A stretch of 41,042 bases of DNA from Bacteroidota bacterium (GCA_029907355.1 JARYLZ010000020.1:1-41042), one strand, 5' to 3'. Shown: positions 17,265 through 27,061, numbered from the stretch's first letter. Translations and numbers: made by a program. The notes: generated by a model not told the origin, from the letters alone.

Positions 17265-20200
17265 TCATTTCCGGACGATCAACTTCTGCGCGATAGTCGC
17301 CGTGCCGTCCGTCGCCCGTACGATGTAGAGCCCGTTCGGGACACCCTCCGTGTGCCACGTCCACCGGAGCACACCGTCGGTGGAACCGTTCCCTTCCAAC
17401 CGCCCGACACGCGCGCCGAGAACATTCAGGACATCGACGGTGACGCGGCGTGCCCCCGAACGCACCAAGACGGTCAGGTCAGGTCCTGTCGCCGGGTTCG
17501 GCCAGAGAGCGAGACCCAGTGCGGTGGCGGACGGTGTTTCCATCGATGTCGCAGGGGGCTTTTGTGTGCGGAATTTCCACGTCTCCGACCAGGGGCCCGC
17601 CAGCGTGTCGTTGAACGCCCGGACGTGCCAGTAGTACCACAGCGTGTCGCGCTGGAGTCCAGCGTATGCCTTCTGCGTGCCGGGGATACCGCTCGTGTCC
17701 ATCACCATCGTCGCGAAATCCGGGTCGCGCGCGAGCTGGAGCTGGTACGAGGTCGTGTGCGTCGTGGAGCCCCAGATGAAGCGGCCGGAGAGTTCCACGT
17801 CCGATGCGTCGTTCGGCGGGTTGAACAAGGGGGGAGCCGGCGGCGCGATGAGTTCGGTCACGAAGCTCCACGCGGTCGACCACGGGCTCATGCCGCCGGC
17901 GGAGACGGCGCGGACGCGCCACCAGTACCGCGTCTCGCGCTCCGTGACGCTGTACGCCGCCGTCGTGTCCGCAATGTCCGCGGTGTCGAGCACGAGAAGG
18001 GAGAAATCGCGGGCAGTGGACATCTGTACGCTGTACGTTTCCGCCCCCGCGACGCTCCGCCAGTGCAGAGTTCCCTTCAACGGCAGTCCGATCCTGTCGT
18101 TGGCGGGTGCGAGGAGGATCGGTGCCGGCATGGTGTAGATGGTCGTCGTGAAATTCCACGTATCCGACCATGGGCCCGGGCCGAGCGCATCGACTGCGCG
18201 CACGCGCCAGTAATACTCGGTCCCGTGCAGAAGCCCGGAGTAGGTCAGCAATGTCGCACGGACACCGGCCGTGTCCAGCACGAGGCGTGAGAAATCTTCC
18301 GCGAGCGCGAGCTGAACATGATAGGAGACCGCCCCGGACACGGATTTCCACCGGAGCATGCCCGCGATGGGGAGATCTGTCGAGTCGTCTGCGGGCGAGA
18401 GGAGAACCGGTGCGGCCAGCGTGCTGGACGCGATGGTGAAGTTCCAGACTGCGGACCACGGTCCCGCCCCCTGCGCGTTCACCGCCCGCACACGCCAGAA
18501 ATACGTGTTGCCGCCTTGCAGGCCTGCATACGCGAGCGATGCCGTCAGAACGCCCGAGGTGTCGCGCACAAGCGTGGTGAAATCGTCCGCGGCAGCGATC
18601 TGCACGTGGTAAGAGAGTGCCCCTGCCACGGCATTCCAGCGCAGCGTTCCGCTCGGGGACACGCCGGTCGCCCCGTTCGCGGGGGAAACCAGGATCGGCG
18701 CTGCGAGGGCGCCGCCCGCCGTCGTGAATTTCCAGACGCTCGACCATGGGCCCGTCCCGTCGATATTCGTCGCGCGGACGCGCCAGTAATGGAGCGTCCC
18801 CTCCGCAAGTCCGCTGTACGCATACTCCAGGGCAGTAATCCCCGACTTCTCGGCCACGAGCGTCGAGAAAGACGGGAGGGTGGAGATCTGCACGTGGTAA
18901 CTCTCCGCCCCTGGCGCTTCCGCCCAGCGCACCGTCCCGTTGACGGGGATGTTCGTCGCCTCGTCGGTGGGCGAAAGCAGCGTCGGCGCCTGCGGTGCGG
19001 TGCCGACCGTGGTGAAATGCCAGACCTCCGACCATGGTCCCGTCCCATAGACGTTCGTCGCCGACACCCGCCAGAAATACCGCGTGGAAGGCACGAGACC
19101 GCTGACGGTATAGCGCGTCTCACCGAGATTCGGCACGTCGTAGAGCACGGTCGTGAAACTGGAATCCGTCGTGACCTGCACCGTGTATGTCAGCGCCCCC
19201 GCAACGTTTTCCCACAGCATGTTCCGCGAGAGCGGGACGCGCGTCGTATCGTTCTGCGGCGAGAGGAGCCTCGGCGCCTGCGGCACCTGGCCGATCGTCG
19301 TGAAGGACCAGATCGAGGACCAGGGGCCGGCTCCCTGGGCGTTGGATCCCTGCACGCGCCAGTAATACTGCGTGCTGTACTCCAAGCCGCTGTAAGGGTA
19401 TGACGTCATCGTGATCCCCTGCTCATCGACCACCGTCGAGGAGAAATCGGGGACTTTCGAGATCTGCACGCGGTACGACAGCGCCCCGCCCACAGCGGAC
19501 CAGGAGAGTGTACCCGATATGGGCACGTTCATCGAAGCGTCTGCGGGCTGGAGGAGCGTCGGGGCGGACAACTCGCCCGGCTTCTTCGTCCGGAGAATGA
19601 GCCCGTCCCAGCCCACGGCATACCCGAACGTCTTGCTCGTGAAGTGCAGGGCCTCGAGGTTCCCCATCGAAGGGATGCTCTGTACCGTCCAATCCTTTCC
19701 GCCGTTCGTGCTCCGGAGCAGGTACCCGCCCCACCCGACGCAGTACGCTTCGCTCGCATCGACGAACTGCACGGCGCGGAACACGACCGTCGAGACGGGG
19801 GAATTGACGGTCGCGGGGTTCCAGGACGTGCCGCCGTTCGTCGTGTAGAGGATGGTGCCGTCTGTCCCGACCGCCGCACCGACCGTTGCCGACCCGAACG
19901 ACACGCCGAAGAGCGTCTTCGACGTGCCGCTGTTCTGGCTGAACCACGTGGAGCCCCCGTTCGTCGTCTTGCTGATCTTCCCCGCGTTCCCGACGATATA
20001 GCCGACCGAGGAGGTGGGGAAAGAAATGCTGTACACGTTGTTCGACATGAACTGGGTGGTGACGGGCGTCCAGAGCGCGCCGCCGTTCGTCGTGATCATC
20101 GCCGTGGCGGCCTGCCCGACGACGATGCCGTTGTTCTCGTCGTGGAAATAGACGTCGAAGAAGGTCTGGCTCGATCCGGTGTTCAACGGCGTCCACGTGA

Positions 20201-20513
20201 GGCCCCCGTCCGTCGTCTTCCGCAGAATGCCGTTCTGGCCCGCCGCATAACCGGTTGTGGCGTTGAGGTAGTGGACGCGCATCACCGAGTACGTGGCGCC
20301 GAAGTTCGACTTGCTCCAGGTCGAGCACCCGTCGAACGTCGTCCAGACATTGCCTTCGGTCCCGACCACCGTGCCGTGCTGTTCGTCGGTGAACGAGACG
20401 CCGTACCACATGATCGTGGTGGGGTCCTGCGGGACGACCATCCATTGGGGCTGCGCCGTGAGCACCGGAGCCGCCGCACAAAGGAGGAACGCGAGCCGAA
20501 GAACAGATTTCAT
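17265..20513 (-). CDS. T9SS-secreted YCF48-like propeller plus seven-Fn3 protein
   Basis: 1,082 residues. A signal peptide ending APVLTAQ precedes a YCF48/BNR-type beta-propeller at about residues 25-315, with repeats built around GIVVGQ..., TTNGG.LW and SVGYIVGNAGKISKTTNGGSTW. Seven fibronectin type III-like repeats of about 95 residues follow (each with LLSPA..., a YHVQI strand and YYWRVRA.N..G.GPWS.W.F.T). The end is a type A T9SS sorting domain with LALWPNPATG and a final NGLYIVRATDG...QKLIVRK. T9SS delivers such proteins to the cell surface or medium. Two ATGs stand in tandem; the second (20513) is placed five bases after GGAGG and is chosen. The role is probably extracellular adhesion or surface structure. 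Confidence 0.92.
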   Translation of the reverse strand: MKSVLRLAFLLCAAAPVLTAQPQWMVVPQDPTTIMWYGVSFTDEQHGTVVGTEGNVWTTFDGCSTWSKSNFGATYSVMRVHYLNATTGYAAGQNGILRKTTDGGLTWTPLNTGSSQTFFDVYFHDENNGIVVGQAATAMITTNGGALWTPVTTQFMSNNVYSISFPTSSVGYIVGNAGKISKTTNGGSTWFSQNSGTSKTLFGVSFGSATVGAAVGTDGTILYTTNGGTSWNPATVNSPVSTVVFRAVQFVDASEAYCVGWGGYLLRSTNGGKDWTVQSIPSMGNLEALHFTSKTFGYAVGWDGLILRTKKPGELSAPTLLQPADASMNVPISGTLSWSAVGGALSYRVQISKVPDFSSTVVDEQGITMTSYPYSGLEYSTQYYWRVQGSNAQGAGPWSSIWSFTTIGQVPQAPRLLSPQNDTTRVPLSRNMLWENVAGALTYTVQVTTDSSFTTVLYDVPNLGETRYTVSGLVPSTRYFWRVSATNVYGTGPWSEVWHFTTVGTAPQAPTLLSPTDEATNIPVNGTVRWAEAPGAESYHVQISTLPSFSTLVAEKSGITALEYAYSGLAEGTLHYWRVRATNIDGTGPWSSVWKFTTAGGALAAPILVSPANGATGVSPSGTLRWNAVAGALSYHVQIAAADDFTTLVRDTSGVLTASLAYAGLQGGNTYFWRVRAVNAQGAGPWSAVWNFTIASSTLAAPVLLSPADDSTDLPIAGMLRWKSVSGAVSYHVQLALAEDFSRLVLDTAGVRATLLTYSGLLHGTEYYWRVRAVDALGPGPWSDTWNFTTTIYTMPAPILLAPANDRIGLPLKGTLHWRSVAGAETYSVQMSTARDFSLLVLDTADIADTTAAYSVTERETRYWWRVRAVSAGGMSPWSTAWSFVTELIAPPAPPLFNPPNDASDVELSGRFIWGSTTHTTSYQLQLARDPDFATMVMDTSGIPGTQKAYAGLQRDTLWYYWHVRAFNDTLAGPWSETWKFRTQKPPATSMETPSATALGLALWPNPATGPDLTVLVRSGARRVTVDVLNVLGARVGRLEGNGSTDGVLRWTWHTEGVPNGLYIVRATDGTATIAQKLIVRK
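17560..19568 (-). repeat. Seven tandem Fn3-encoding repeats
   Basis: Seven units of about 287 bases encode consecutive Fn3-like domains. Each contains a GPWS tryptophan motif and a YWRVRA-type strand. The units are diverged at the DNA level, so this is an old in-gene duplication, not a fresh tandem array. Confidence 0.85.
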
Positions 20514-20590
20514 CATACCCTCCGTGCGATGAGACAACTGATGGGTGGAAACGTGTTCGTTCCGCGGGCCATGGGGAGAACCTCGACCGG

Positions 20591-22903
20591 TCATTGCGCA
20601 ATCGGCGCTTTCACGATGGTCCGGCAAACACGGACGTCGCCCGCGTCCACGACGAGGAAATATACCCCGTGGGGAAGTGTCGCGGTATCGATGCGCGTTT
20701 CCCCTCCTGCAGCCGCCTCGTAGAGTGTGACACCGAGGGCGTTGCAGAGGCGGATGTGTGCGGTCTCCCCGGCCGGTATCTCGACCGTGACGTGGTCCCG
20801 GAAGGGATTCGGTCGCGCGGAGAGTTCCACCGTGCGTGGAAGAGGACGCCCGACAGCGCTGACGGTCCCCTCCAGCAGTTCCACCGTGATGTCGAGATCC
20901 ACTGCCAGGTTCGCGCGCGCCTCGTTGCGTACGACGATGATGTACGGGCGGTCCGTCGGGATGTTCATGCTCCATGGTCCGTTCACGGTGCCGACATGGG
21001 CGAAACACGTGTACGGACTGCCCGCTCGGTACGACGCGTACTGGTCCTCCGCCATGAGCATGAGAGCGGTCATCCCCCCTCCGCTGGAGTCGCGCTCGTA
21101 GAACCTGCTCCGCTGTCCGTCATGGATGTTGACGCCGCTGCGGATATCCTGCGCGGTAATCACCGCGCGTATGGCCCCGCCGGGTATGCCGGCGGGGGGC
21201 AAAACGGGCGGCGTTTCCCTGCCGTACCGAGCGTTGGGGTACGGGACGGTGACCGTGTATTTCGCACCGGCGACGGTATTGTTCTGCGTGAGGTAATACG
21301 CCCGCGTCGAATCGGCTGGGCTCCATCCGAGAAGAGGGTGGGAGACGTTCACGAGGTAGCGCTTCTGCTCGCCCGCTTCGAAACGGAGTGTGCCGTCCGC
21401 GCCCGTGTACATGCGGTGGCAGACGAGGTACCCGTTGCCCGCCGGCGCATAGATCTGGACCATTGCCCCCTCGATCGGGTTGCCCAGCGAGTCGACCACA
21501 TGGAGTTCCACGTCGCAGGTGTTCGTGTAGTAGCGTGTGAAGTTCATGGGGTAACCGTCCGGCCTCGTGGCTTCCACCATCGAGATCTTCCAGCCGTAAC
21601 TGCCGCGGTCGAGCAGGTTCGTGATGCCGTAATACTGGTTACCGCTCGGCGCGAGCCCCCCGCGGAAGAACTCGTAGTGGTTCCAGTCCTGGTCCCAGAA
21701 CATGCCGAATACGTGATCCTCCGCGTAGCACCCTGCATAGACGAGCGGGATGAGCGCCGTTCGGCATGCCCCCGCGACGAGGAACGCGTCCTCGTTGCAC
21801 ATGCCGTTGTGCTTCACGAGCACCTGGTTCGGCTGGAACGCGCGCGGGAGTACGACGTCTATGGGTACGGCGCGCGAGGCCCAGTTGCCTAGCACGTCGA
21901 GTGCGGATTGCCCCGGCTGGAAGGGGCGGTTGAAGGGATAATACGTCTTCCGCCTGTCCCAGAGATACGTGGGTGTCTGCATCAGCTCCCCGAAACGGGG
22001 GATGACGTCGACCGTACCCTTCGTCGTCGTGATATTCACCTTCGTGTAGTCATGGGCGGGATCCGGGTTGTTCCAGATGAAATCCCTCCACGCGTACCCG
22101 TACGTGCGCTGTCCCGAGTTGTCGTTGAAATTATCACGGACGTACACCCCCTCCTGGTCGAGCTTGGGGTGGACGACGTACCAGTAGTAGAGTTCGCGCG
22201 GGATTTCCGACCAAACGGTATCGCGGAAAGTAGGGTCGTAGATCCGGTACTCCGCCGTCGTGTACCAGTCTCTCGCCGCTACGGACCCCCGCTCGACGAG
22301 CCGCACGTACCGGAGGGAGTCCGCATAGCGGTATATCGTTTCCGCGTTTCGGGTGATCATCGCGCGGTCCTGGGCGAAGCGCGAATCGGTGAGCGTCTGC
22401 ATCGAAGCGTGCGCGACGACGAAGGCGACCTCGTCCCGCAGCCGTTCTTCCGCATCGAGAATGATTTGCGCGAAGACCGCGTCCAACCGTTTCGCTGCGA
22501 GCAAGATGAATTTCAACCGCAGATCGTTCTCCAGCCAAGAAGGAGCCGCTTCCAGTGCTCGGAGCGCCTCGGCCGACAGTGGGCGCTCCGGTGTGAGCCG
22601 CGTAATCGACCGCGCGGCCGGGTCGACGCGGAATGCGACGTCCTCTCCCTCGAAAAGGATCTCCGAATCCCCGAGCGAAGCGACCACGTCCGTGGGGATC
22701 TCGAATCGAAACTCGGAAACGCCGGGTCGGACGATCCGGGGCGAAGGGACGCGGGAGGGGAGCGGAATCGGCTCGATGAGCGGAACGGTTGCCGCGGGAC
22801 CGTTTTCACCTCTCTCGCTTCGCATCAGAATAGGCGTCTCCTGCGCGAGGAGCGGGACAACGAGAAAGCATACGCTCACCGAAAGCAACAGCCGTCGATG
22901 CAT
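20591..22903 (-). CDS. T9SS-secreted transglutaminase-like protein
   Basis: 770 residues. A signal peptide (RRLLLSVSVCFLVVPLLAQE) follows the ATG at 22903, which has GAGGAG seven bases upstream and is preferred over the ATG 16 codons earlier. The centre shows a transglutaminase-like papain-fold core: C369 in HNGMCNEDAF, H397 in EDHVFGMFW, and D404/D406 in DQDWNHYE, the expected Cys-His-Asp order. A CNA_B-like segment (VELHVVDSLGNPIEGAMVQIYAP) follows at about residue 455. The C-terminus is a T9SS type A sorting domain with LSARPNPFRDHVTVEI and GVYFLVVDAGDVRVCRTIV. It is likely a surface protease or amide-modifying enzyme; the substrate is unknown. Confidence 0.82.
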   Translation of the reverse strand: MHRRLLLSVSVCFLVVPLLAQETPILMRSERGENGPAATVPLIEPIPLPSRVPSPRIVRPGVSEFRFEIPTDVVASLGDSEILFEGEDVAFRVDPAARSITRLTPERPLSAEALRALEAAPSWLENDLRLKFILLAAKRLDAVFAQIILDAEERLRDEVAFVVAHASMQTLTDSRFAQDRAMITRNAETIYRYADSLRYVRLVERGSVAARDWYTTAEYRIYDPTFRDTVWSEIPRELYYWYVVHPKLDQEGVYVRDNFNDNSGQRTYGYAWRDFIWNNPDPAHDYTKVNITTTKGTVDVIPRFGELMQTPTYLWDRRKTYYPFNRPFQPGQSALDVLGNWASRAVPIDVVLPRAFQPNQVLVKHNGMCNEDAFLVAGACRTALIPLVYAGCYAEDHVFGMFWDQDWNHYEFFRGGLAPSGNQYYGITNLLDRGSYGWKISMVEATRPDGYPMNFTRYYTNTCDVELHVVDSLGNPIEGAMVQIYAPAGNGYLVCHRMYTGADGTLRFEAGEQKRYLVNVSHPLLGWSPADSTRAYYLTQNNTVAGAKYTVTVPYPNARYGRETPPVLPPAGIPGGAIRAVITAQDIRSGVNIHDGQRSRFYERDSSGGGMTALMLMAEDQYASYRAGSPYTCFAHVGTVNGPWSMNIPTDRPYIIVVRNEARANLAVDLDITVELLEGTVSAVGRPLPRTVELSARPNPFRDHVTVEIPAGETAHIRLCNALGVTLYEAAAGGETRIDTATLPHGVYFLVVDAGDVRVCRTIVKAPIAQ

Positions 22904-23509
22904 AGGGATTCTCCTCGAATCGTCTTCCTGAAAACCGACATCGCTTGCCATTACCGTTGTTAATGTAGGGAGTTCGCTTGTCGGAGGAAAACAGATGGGG
23001 TTTCATACAGGAGGGAACAAGTCTCCTTCTCGACTCGCCTTCGAAAATAGTATGTCGTTTCGGGCAATCAGAAAAATCTTTCCCAGCATCGGCACTGTGA
23101 TGGTTCAATCCGGAAATGAGACGCTTCCAACAGGATCCCGACGGGGCGGGCGCTCAAGGCACAACGGGGATCTCGGGTCATTCGCAGTCCCGGCCAGCCC
23201 GCTGGGTCGGCAATGCCGGCTTCCCCCGAGTCGTTCACACCGTGCCTCTGCAACTCGCGTCGTCGCCGTTGTATAGCGTTTTACCCGTTCCGAACCGACG
23301 CAGAGTTCCATTGTTCATTTCGATCGTTCACTGCATGAAGAATATCCTTGCATTGCGTTGTCATTCTGTTATCATTCGAGGAGATAGGGATCGTACCGCA
23401 CGGCGTTTTCTTTCCCCGAAAACTGGAGGTACCGACCGCCTGCAGATGGTTCGCATGGGTACGAGCCTATCGTGAATCGTACAACCGACGAGGAGGGACA
23501 GGATCACCA
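22904..23509. other. Divergent intergenic region
   Basis: About 600 bases between the minus-strand transglutaminase-like gene and the plus-strand HD gene; both promoters must lie here. Small open frames (e.g. 23116-23475) lack ribosome-binding sites and look like chance frames. One promoter-like pair is listed separately. Confidence 0.4.
23348..23375 (+). promoter_or_regulatory. Candidate promoter of the HD-domain gene
   Basis: TTGCAT (23348-23353) and TATCAT (23370-23375) are 16 bases apart in an AT-richer patch, about 130 bases before the ATG. The spacing is one short of optimum, and the call is tentative. Confidence 0.35.
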
Positions 23510-24679
23510 ATGAACGACAGGGAAGAATCGAAAGAATGCATTCTCGGATGCATTCTCGAAGGCAGAGTACCGGAACGAAGCGACCTTGAGGAGGTGTACG
23601 ACAAGGAATTCGCCGCACCCCTTCAAGACCATATCAAGAGGCTTCTCGATCAAAGACCCTCTGACGGGAAGGTCAGGCGTCCGCACCTGAACGAAGAGAT
23701 CCGCGACGTGAGGGAGGCGAAAAGACGCGTCGAGCACGACCCGGCGTTTCAGCGTCTCCATGGGACGATTCTCGCCGGGAACATCCCCTCGATCGACGAG
23801 CTCGAACCGTGGTACGGCGTCTTTACCCCATGGGTCCGGCATGCCTTCGAAGCGTACCGTCACTGTGCGAAAGTGCGCCGCTGCTTTACGCCCCTCGCAT
23901 CGCACCCCAACCGAGTGGCCGCTGTGGTGAAGTTCCTCTCCATGGACGACCAGCAACCGCCGACTTACACTGCCCTCGCCGCGATGCACGACGTTATCGA
24001 AGACCTCCTCACGTACGCGCACGACGAGTCGGACCGGGAATACGGCATCGGACGGTATACCGAATTCATGGACGACTTCATTCCGCCGGAACTGCATGGC
24101 ATGCTCCCGCAGTTGACGAACCACTCTGCGCTCTTGATTTCGCTGGTGAACAAGAGGCTGAACCGCGAGGGATATCAATTCACTCGTTCGCACGCCACCG
24201 CGGAGCTCCGGAACATGCTCGCCCACGCGGATCGGAGAATGCACTCCCCCATCACGAAGCTCTGCGACTTCATCGCCGATGCCCCCTCCGAGGCGATCGA
24301 TCTCCCGGAATTAGGGTGGGAATGTTACCAGCGGTTCTATATCGCCGAACTCGCCGTCGAGTCCCACGGCGCCATGAATTACCGCCCATTCGAGATCAAG
24401 GCAGTCGATCTCGCGGACAACGCCATCGACCGTGACGCGCTCGAACTCGACGGGAGAATACGAAGCTTAATCAAAATCCAAACGTGGGTGGACCACGGTT
24501 GGAGCCAGAACCCCACCTGGCAACCGACCGTGCGAAAACTCCGGGAACTTCAGGAGGACGCTCTCACACACGCGGAAGACATCATCCGCGAGCGGCTTTT
24601 CCACACCAGTTCGACGATGGACTACATCACTTCCGCGTTCAAGTGTATAGACCGCTTGAGCCACGTTCTTTATGTCTGA
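23510..24679 (+). CDS. Stand-alone RelA/SpoT-type HD-domain phosphohydrolase-like protein
   Basis: 389 residues. The middle carries a metal-binding HD domain: H132 in SHPNRVAAVV, then H160-D161 in LAAMHDVIEDLL, including the HDVIED signature that RelA/SpoT hydrolase domains use, and a later AVDLADNAID segment with the final Asp of the metal set. This spacing resembles the SpoT hydrolase half. No synthetase domain, TGS or ACT domain is present, so it may act as a small alarmone or nucleotide hydrolase. The first 110 residues and the C-terminal third match nothing I recognise. The ATG at 23510 is used because AGGAGG and AGGA precede it; the frame continues upstream. It is monocistronic. Hydrolysis of (p)ppGpp is an inference from motif spacing. 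Confidence 0.7.
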   Translation: MNDREESKECILGCILEGRVPERSDLEEVYDKEFAAPLQDHIKRLLDQRPSDGKVRRPHLNEEIRDVREAKRRVEHDPAFQRLHGTILAGNIPSIDELEPWYGVFTPWVRHAFEAYRHCAKVRRCFTPLASHPNRVAAVVKFLSMDDQQPPTYTALAAMHDVIEDLLTYAHDESDREYGIGRYTEFMDDFIPPELHGMLPQLTNHSALLISLVNKRLNREGYQFTRSHATAELRNMLAHADRRMHSPITKLCDFIADAPSEAIDLPELGWECYQRFYIAELAVESHGAMNYRPFEIKAVDLADNAIDRDALELDGRIRSLIKIQTWVDHGWSQNPTWQPTVRKLRELQEDALTHAEDIIRERLFHTSSTMDYITSAFKCIDRLSHVLYV

Positions 24680-25006
24680 ACGTGCTCTCACCCGAAACCT
24701 GGAAATCTCTCCCCCCTCTGGAACGGCATCGAACGGGACAAGGGAGAAAGCGAGAAGCGGCGCACGTTCCATGAGTCGTGTGTGTCCTCTTGGACAAGAT
24801 GTGAAGTCCTCGCCAACCAATCGACCCGGGGCACAAGGCTTCTACCCGATTTTCTTTCCCCGCAGAATACCCAGGCCCAGCGATACACAGGATCATATCG
24901 TATAGCCTCCCCTGTATCCAGGAACCACAGCCCATGTTTCCATATAACGGGAAACGCCCCGTTCCGGCGCGGGGCGTTTCCTCGAAATACACGCGAGGAG
25001 TGGGAA
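24680..25006. other. Convergent intergenic spacer
   Basis: About 330 bases between the HD gene and the barrel gene, which converge. It contains the hairpin at 24950-24981. No gene or RNA is seen. Confidence 0.4.
24950..24981 (-). terminator. Hairpin after the beta-barrel gene
   Basis: GGAAACGCCCCG and CGGGGCGTTTCC form a perfect 12-bp stem with an 8-base loop, 25 bases beyond the stop at 25007. The outer arm supplies T residues, but no separate U-tract follows. It may serve both convergent genes. Confidence 0.55.
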
Positions 25007-25519
25007 TCAGAAGTAAAAAGCCGCTCCCACGGCGCCTGTGAACAAGCCGAGCCATGTCGTCTTCCTGTCACCGCCCGTGATTTTCACCGTGGACATACTC
25101 ACCCCCAGTCCGGAATGAGCGTAGACCCCGAAATTCTTCAGGAGCATGGCCTGTCCGCCGAACACCGCCTGGAGCCCGATCGCGCTGTGGTCTTTTTCCG
25201 GAGAGGCATACGACAAGGCACCTCCGATATACGGCGCTACATCACCGTGTTTCAGGAAATACCGGAGGCTTGCGTGAACGCTCATGGTGGTGGTGGCATC
25301 GGGATCCGGAGTCGGGTCGGGGTTATCGATCGAAGTGCTGGAGAACCCCAGGCCGAAGTGCAGGTCCATGGCCGGCGACAACACATAGAGGAGGGACACG
25401 TCCGTGCCCTCACCCGCATACGACGCGGTGAGGCCGAACGCCCCGCCGGGCAGCTGTGCGTTCGCCGTCAGCGACGCGGCGATGATGAATGCGCCGACGA
25501 GAAACAACGCTTTCTTCAT
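25007..25519 (-). CDS. Small outer-membrane beta-barrel protein
   Basis: 170 residues. MKKALFLVGAFIIAASLTANAQ is a clear signal peptide with AQ cleavage. The mature chain alternates short amphipathic strands (FGLTASYAGEGTDVSLLYVL; MDLHFGLGFSSTSI; MSVHASLRYFLKHGDVAPYIGGALSY) and ends VGAAFYF, a C-terminal aromatic typical of outer-membrane barrels. Eight strands fit the length. The extracellular loop with DNPDPTPDPDA is acidic. The ATG at 25519 has GGAGG five bases upstream. The role is unknown; many such barrels are structural or bind small ligands. Confidence 0.85.
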   Translation of the reverse strand: MKKALFLVGAFIIAASLTANAQLPGGAFGLTASYAGEGTDVSLLYVLSPAMDLHFGLGFSSTSIDNPDPTPDPDATTTMSVHASLRYFLKHGDVAPYIGGALSYASPEKDHSAIGLQAVFGGQAMLLKNFGVYAHSGLGVSMSTVKITGGDRKTTWLGLFTGAVGAAFYF

Positions 25520-26074
25520 AGTACCTCCTGCAATTGAGTGATGGGATAAAGCGATGCTCGGGACATCGCGTATGACGGTGCAATCTTCTCGATTCGATTT
25601 CGCGGATCCCATTCCACCTTCCCCCACCTTTCCTCGAGTTCATCCCTCGAACGCGGAAAGGCAGGATTCAGATCTCGAAAAGCAAGGCGAAAAGTACTCT
25701 TTCCGCATCCTTTTGTCAAGCTTTTTCGACAGTCGGCGCATACCGTCATGGTATGGGGGAAAACCAATCGCAGCGCATGAGAAATGCGGTCGGAAGAACA
25801 CGAATACGCACCATTACCCCCTTGCTATCCTTCCACCTCGCGAAAACCCGTTTTTTCCGGTGCCTGAATACCGAGAATGCATGTATTCGGTTGCACCCAC
25901 TTTTTTTCAAACGCATTGCACGTTCCTGTTTCCTCCTGCGCGGGCGTGAAATGACGAGTCTTGGACCGTCCCGGATCACATCCTACAAGCGGAGTACAAA
26001 CCGCTGAATGAGGTGTGAAAAGTCGTACATTCGCGTCATACGCATCGTCATTCATCACAGAGGCTCGACCCGAC
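25520..26074. other. Divergent intergenic region
   Basis: About 550 bases between the barrel gene and the cyclodeaminase-family gene. It should contain both promoters. AT-rich patches occur at 25700-25720 and 25845-25915, but I could not place a good -35/-10 pair. No credible frame has a ribosome-binding site. Confidence 0.4.
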
Positions 26075-27061
26075 ATGGCACTCCTCCTGAGCAGAAGCGA
26101 CGTGCAATCCCTCCTCTCCATGGGCGATTGCATCGAAATCATCGAAGAGGCGTTCCGCTGCCATGCGCTCGGAAACGTCGTCATGCCCCAGCGGACCGCG
26201 ATCCGAATCGAGAAACACCACGGACTCCATCTCGGAATGCCCGCGTACATCGGCGGCGAGACGGACGCCCTGGGACTCAAGGTCGTCACCGTCTACCCGG
26301 ACAACCCTGCACGGCACGGTCTGCCGACAACCATGGGCCTGCTCCTCCTCAACGACCCCGCCACCGGTGCCCCCCTCGCCGTCATGGATGCCGGTTTCCT
26401 GACCGGCATGCGCACCGGCGCCGTGAGTGGCGTCGCGACGAAATATCTCGCCCGCACGAGTGCAACGCGTCTCGGCGTATTCGGCGCGGGCGTGATGGCC
26501 TACCGGCAGGTAGAGGCGGTTTGCGTCGTCCGCCCCATTAAAACGATCCACTGCTTCGATATCGACACGGCGCGTGCCGAGAATTTCGCCTCCCAGGTCT
26601 CGGCATCCCTCGGGGTGGAGGTGCGCCCCGTTCCCTCCGCACGGGACGCCGTCGAAAACATGGACATCATCGTCACGGCGACGAGCGCGGCACGACCCGT
26701 TTTCGACGGCACGTGGCTCGTCCCGGGCCAGCACATCAACGGCATCGGATCGCACTCCCCCGCCGCACGGGAACTCGACACGGCCACGATCGTCCGCGCC
26801 AAGGCGATCCCCGATTCCATCGACGCCTGCCTCGTCGAAGCCGGCGATTTCCTCATCCCGATCGATGAAGGGGCGATTACAAAGGACCATCTCCGCGCAT
26901 CGCTGGGGGAGGTGATCGCAGGCCTCAAACCGGGCCGCGAATCCCCCGACGAGATCACCCTGTTCAAATCCGTCGGCCTCGCCCTGCAGGATGTCTCCGT
27001 GGCGAGCGCGGTTTACCGGAAAGCCCTGGAGGCGGGCGTCGGGTTTTCCTTCTCGTTCTGA
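26075..27061 (+). CDS. Ornithine cyclodeaminase / mu-crystallin family oxidoreductase
   Basis: 328 residues. The Rossmann NAD(P) motif GVFGAGVMAYRQVEAV is central, and the family substrate-side elements are present: MPQRTAIRIEKHHGLHLGMPAYIG, LGLKVVTVYPDNP with the conserved Lys, and MDAGFLTGMRTGAVSGVATKYLAR. The C-terminal GIGSHSPAARELD carries the conserved acidic residue. Members include ornithine cyclodeaminase, archaeal alanine dehydrogenase, ketimine reductases and opine-type siderophore enzymes; the sequence alone does not decide between them. The start at 26075 is favoured by a weak AGAGG and by alignment with family N-termini; the frame extends 20 codons upstream. No pathway partner is adjacent. 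Confidence 0.9.
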   Translation: MALLLSRSDVQSLLSMGDCIEIIEEAFRCHALGNVVMPQRTAIRIEKHHGLHLGMPAYIGGETDALGLKVVTVYPDNPARHGLPTTMGLLLLNDPATGAPLAVMDAGFLTGMRTGAVSGVATKYLARTSATRLGVFGAGVMAYRQVEAVCVVRPIKTIHCFDIDTARAENFASQVSASLGVEVRPVPSARDAVENMDIIVTATSAARPVFDGTWLVPGQHINGIGSHSPAARELDTATIVRAKAIPDSIDACLVEAGDFLIPIDEGAITKDHLRASLGEVIAGLKPGRESPDEITLFKSVGLALQDVSVASAVYRKALEAGVGFSFSF

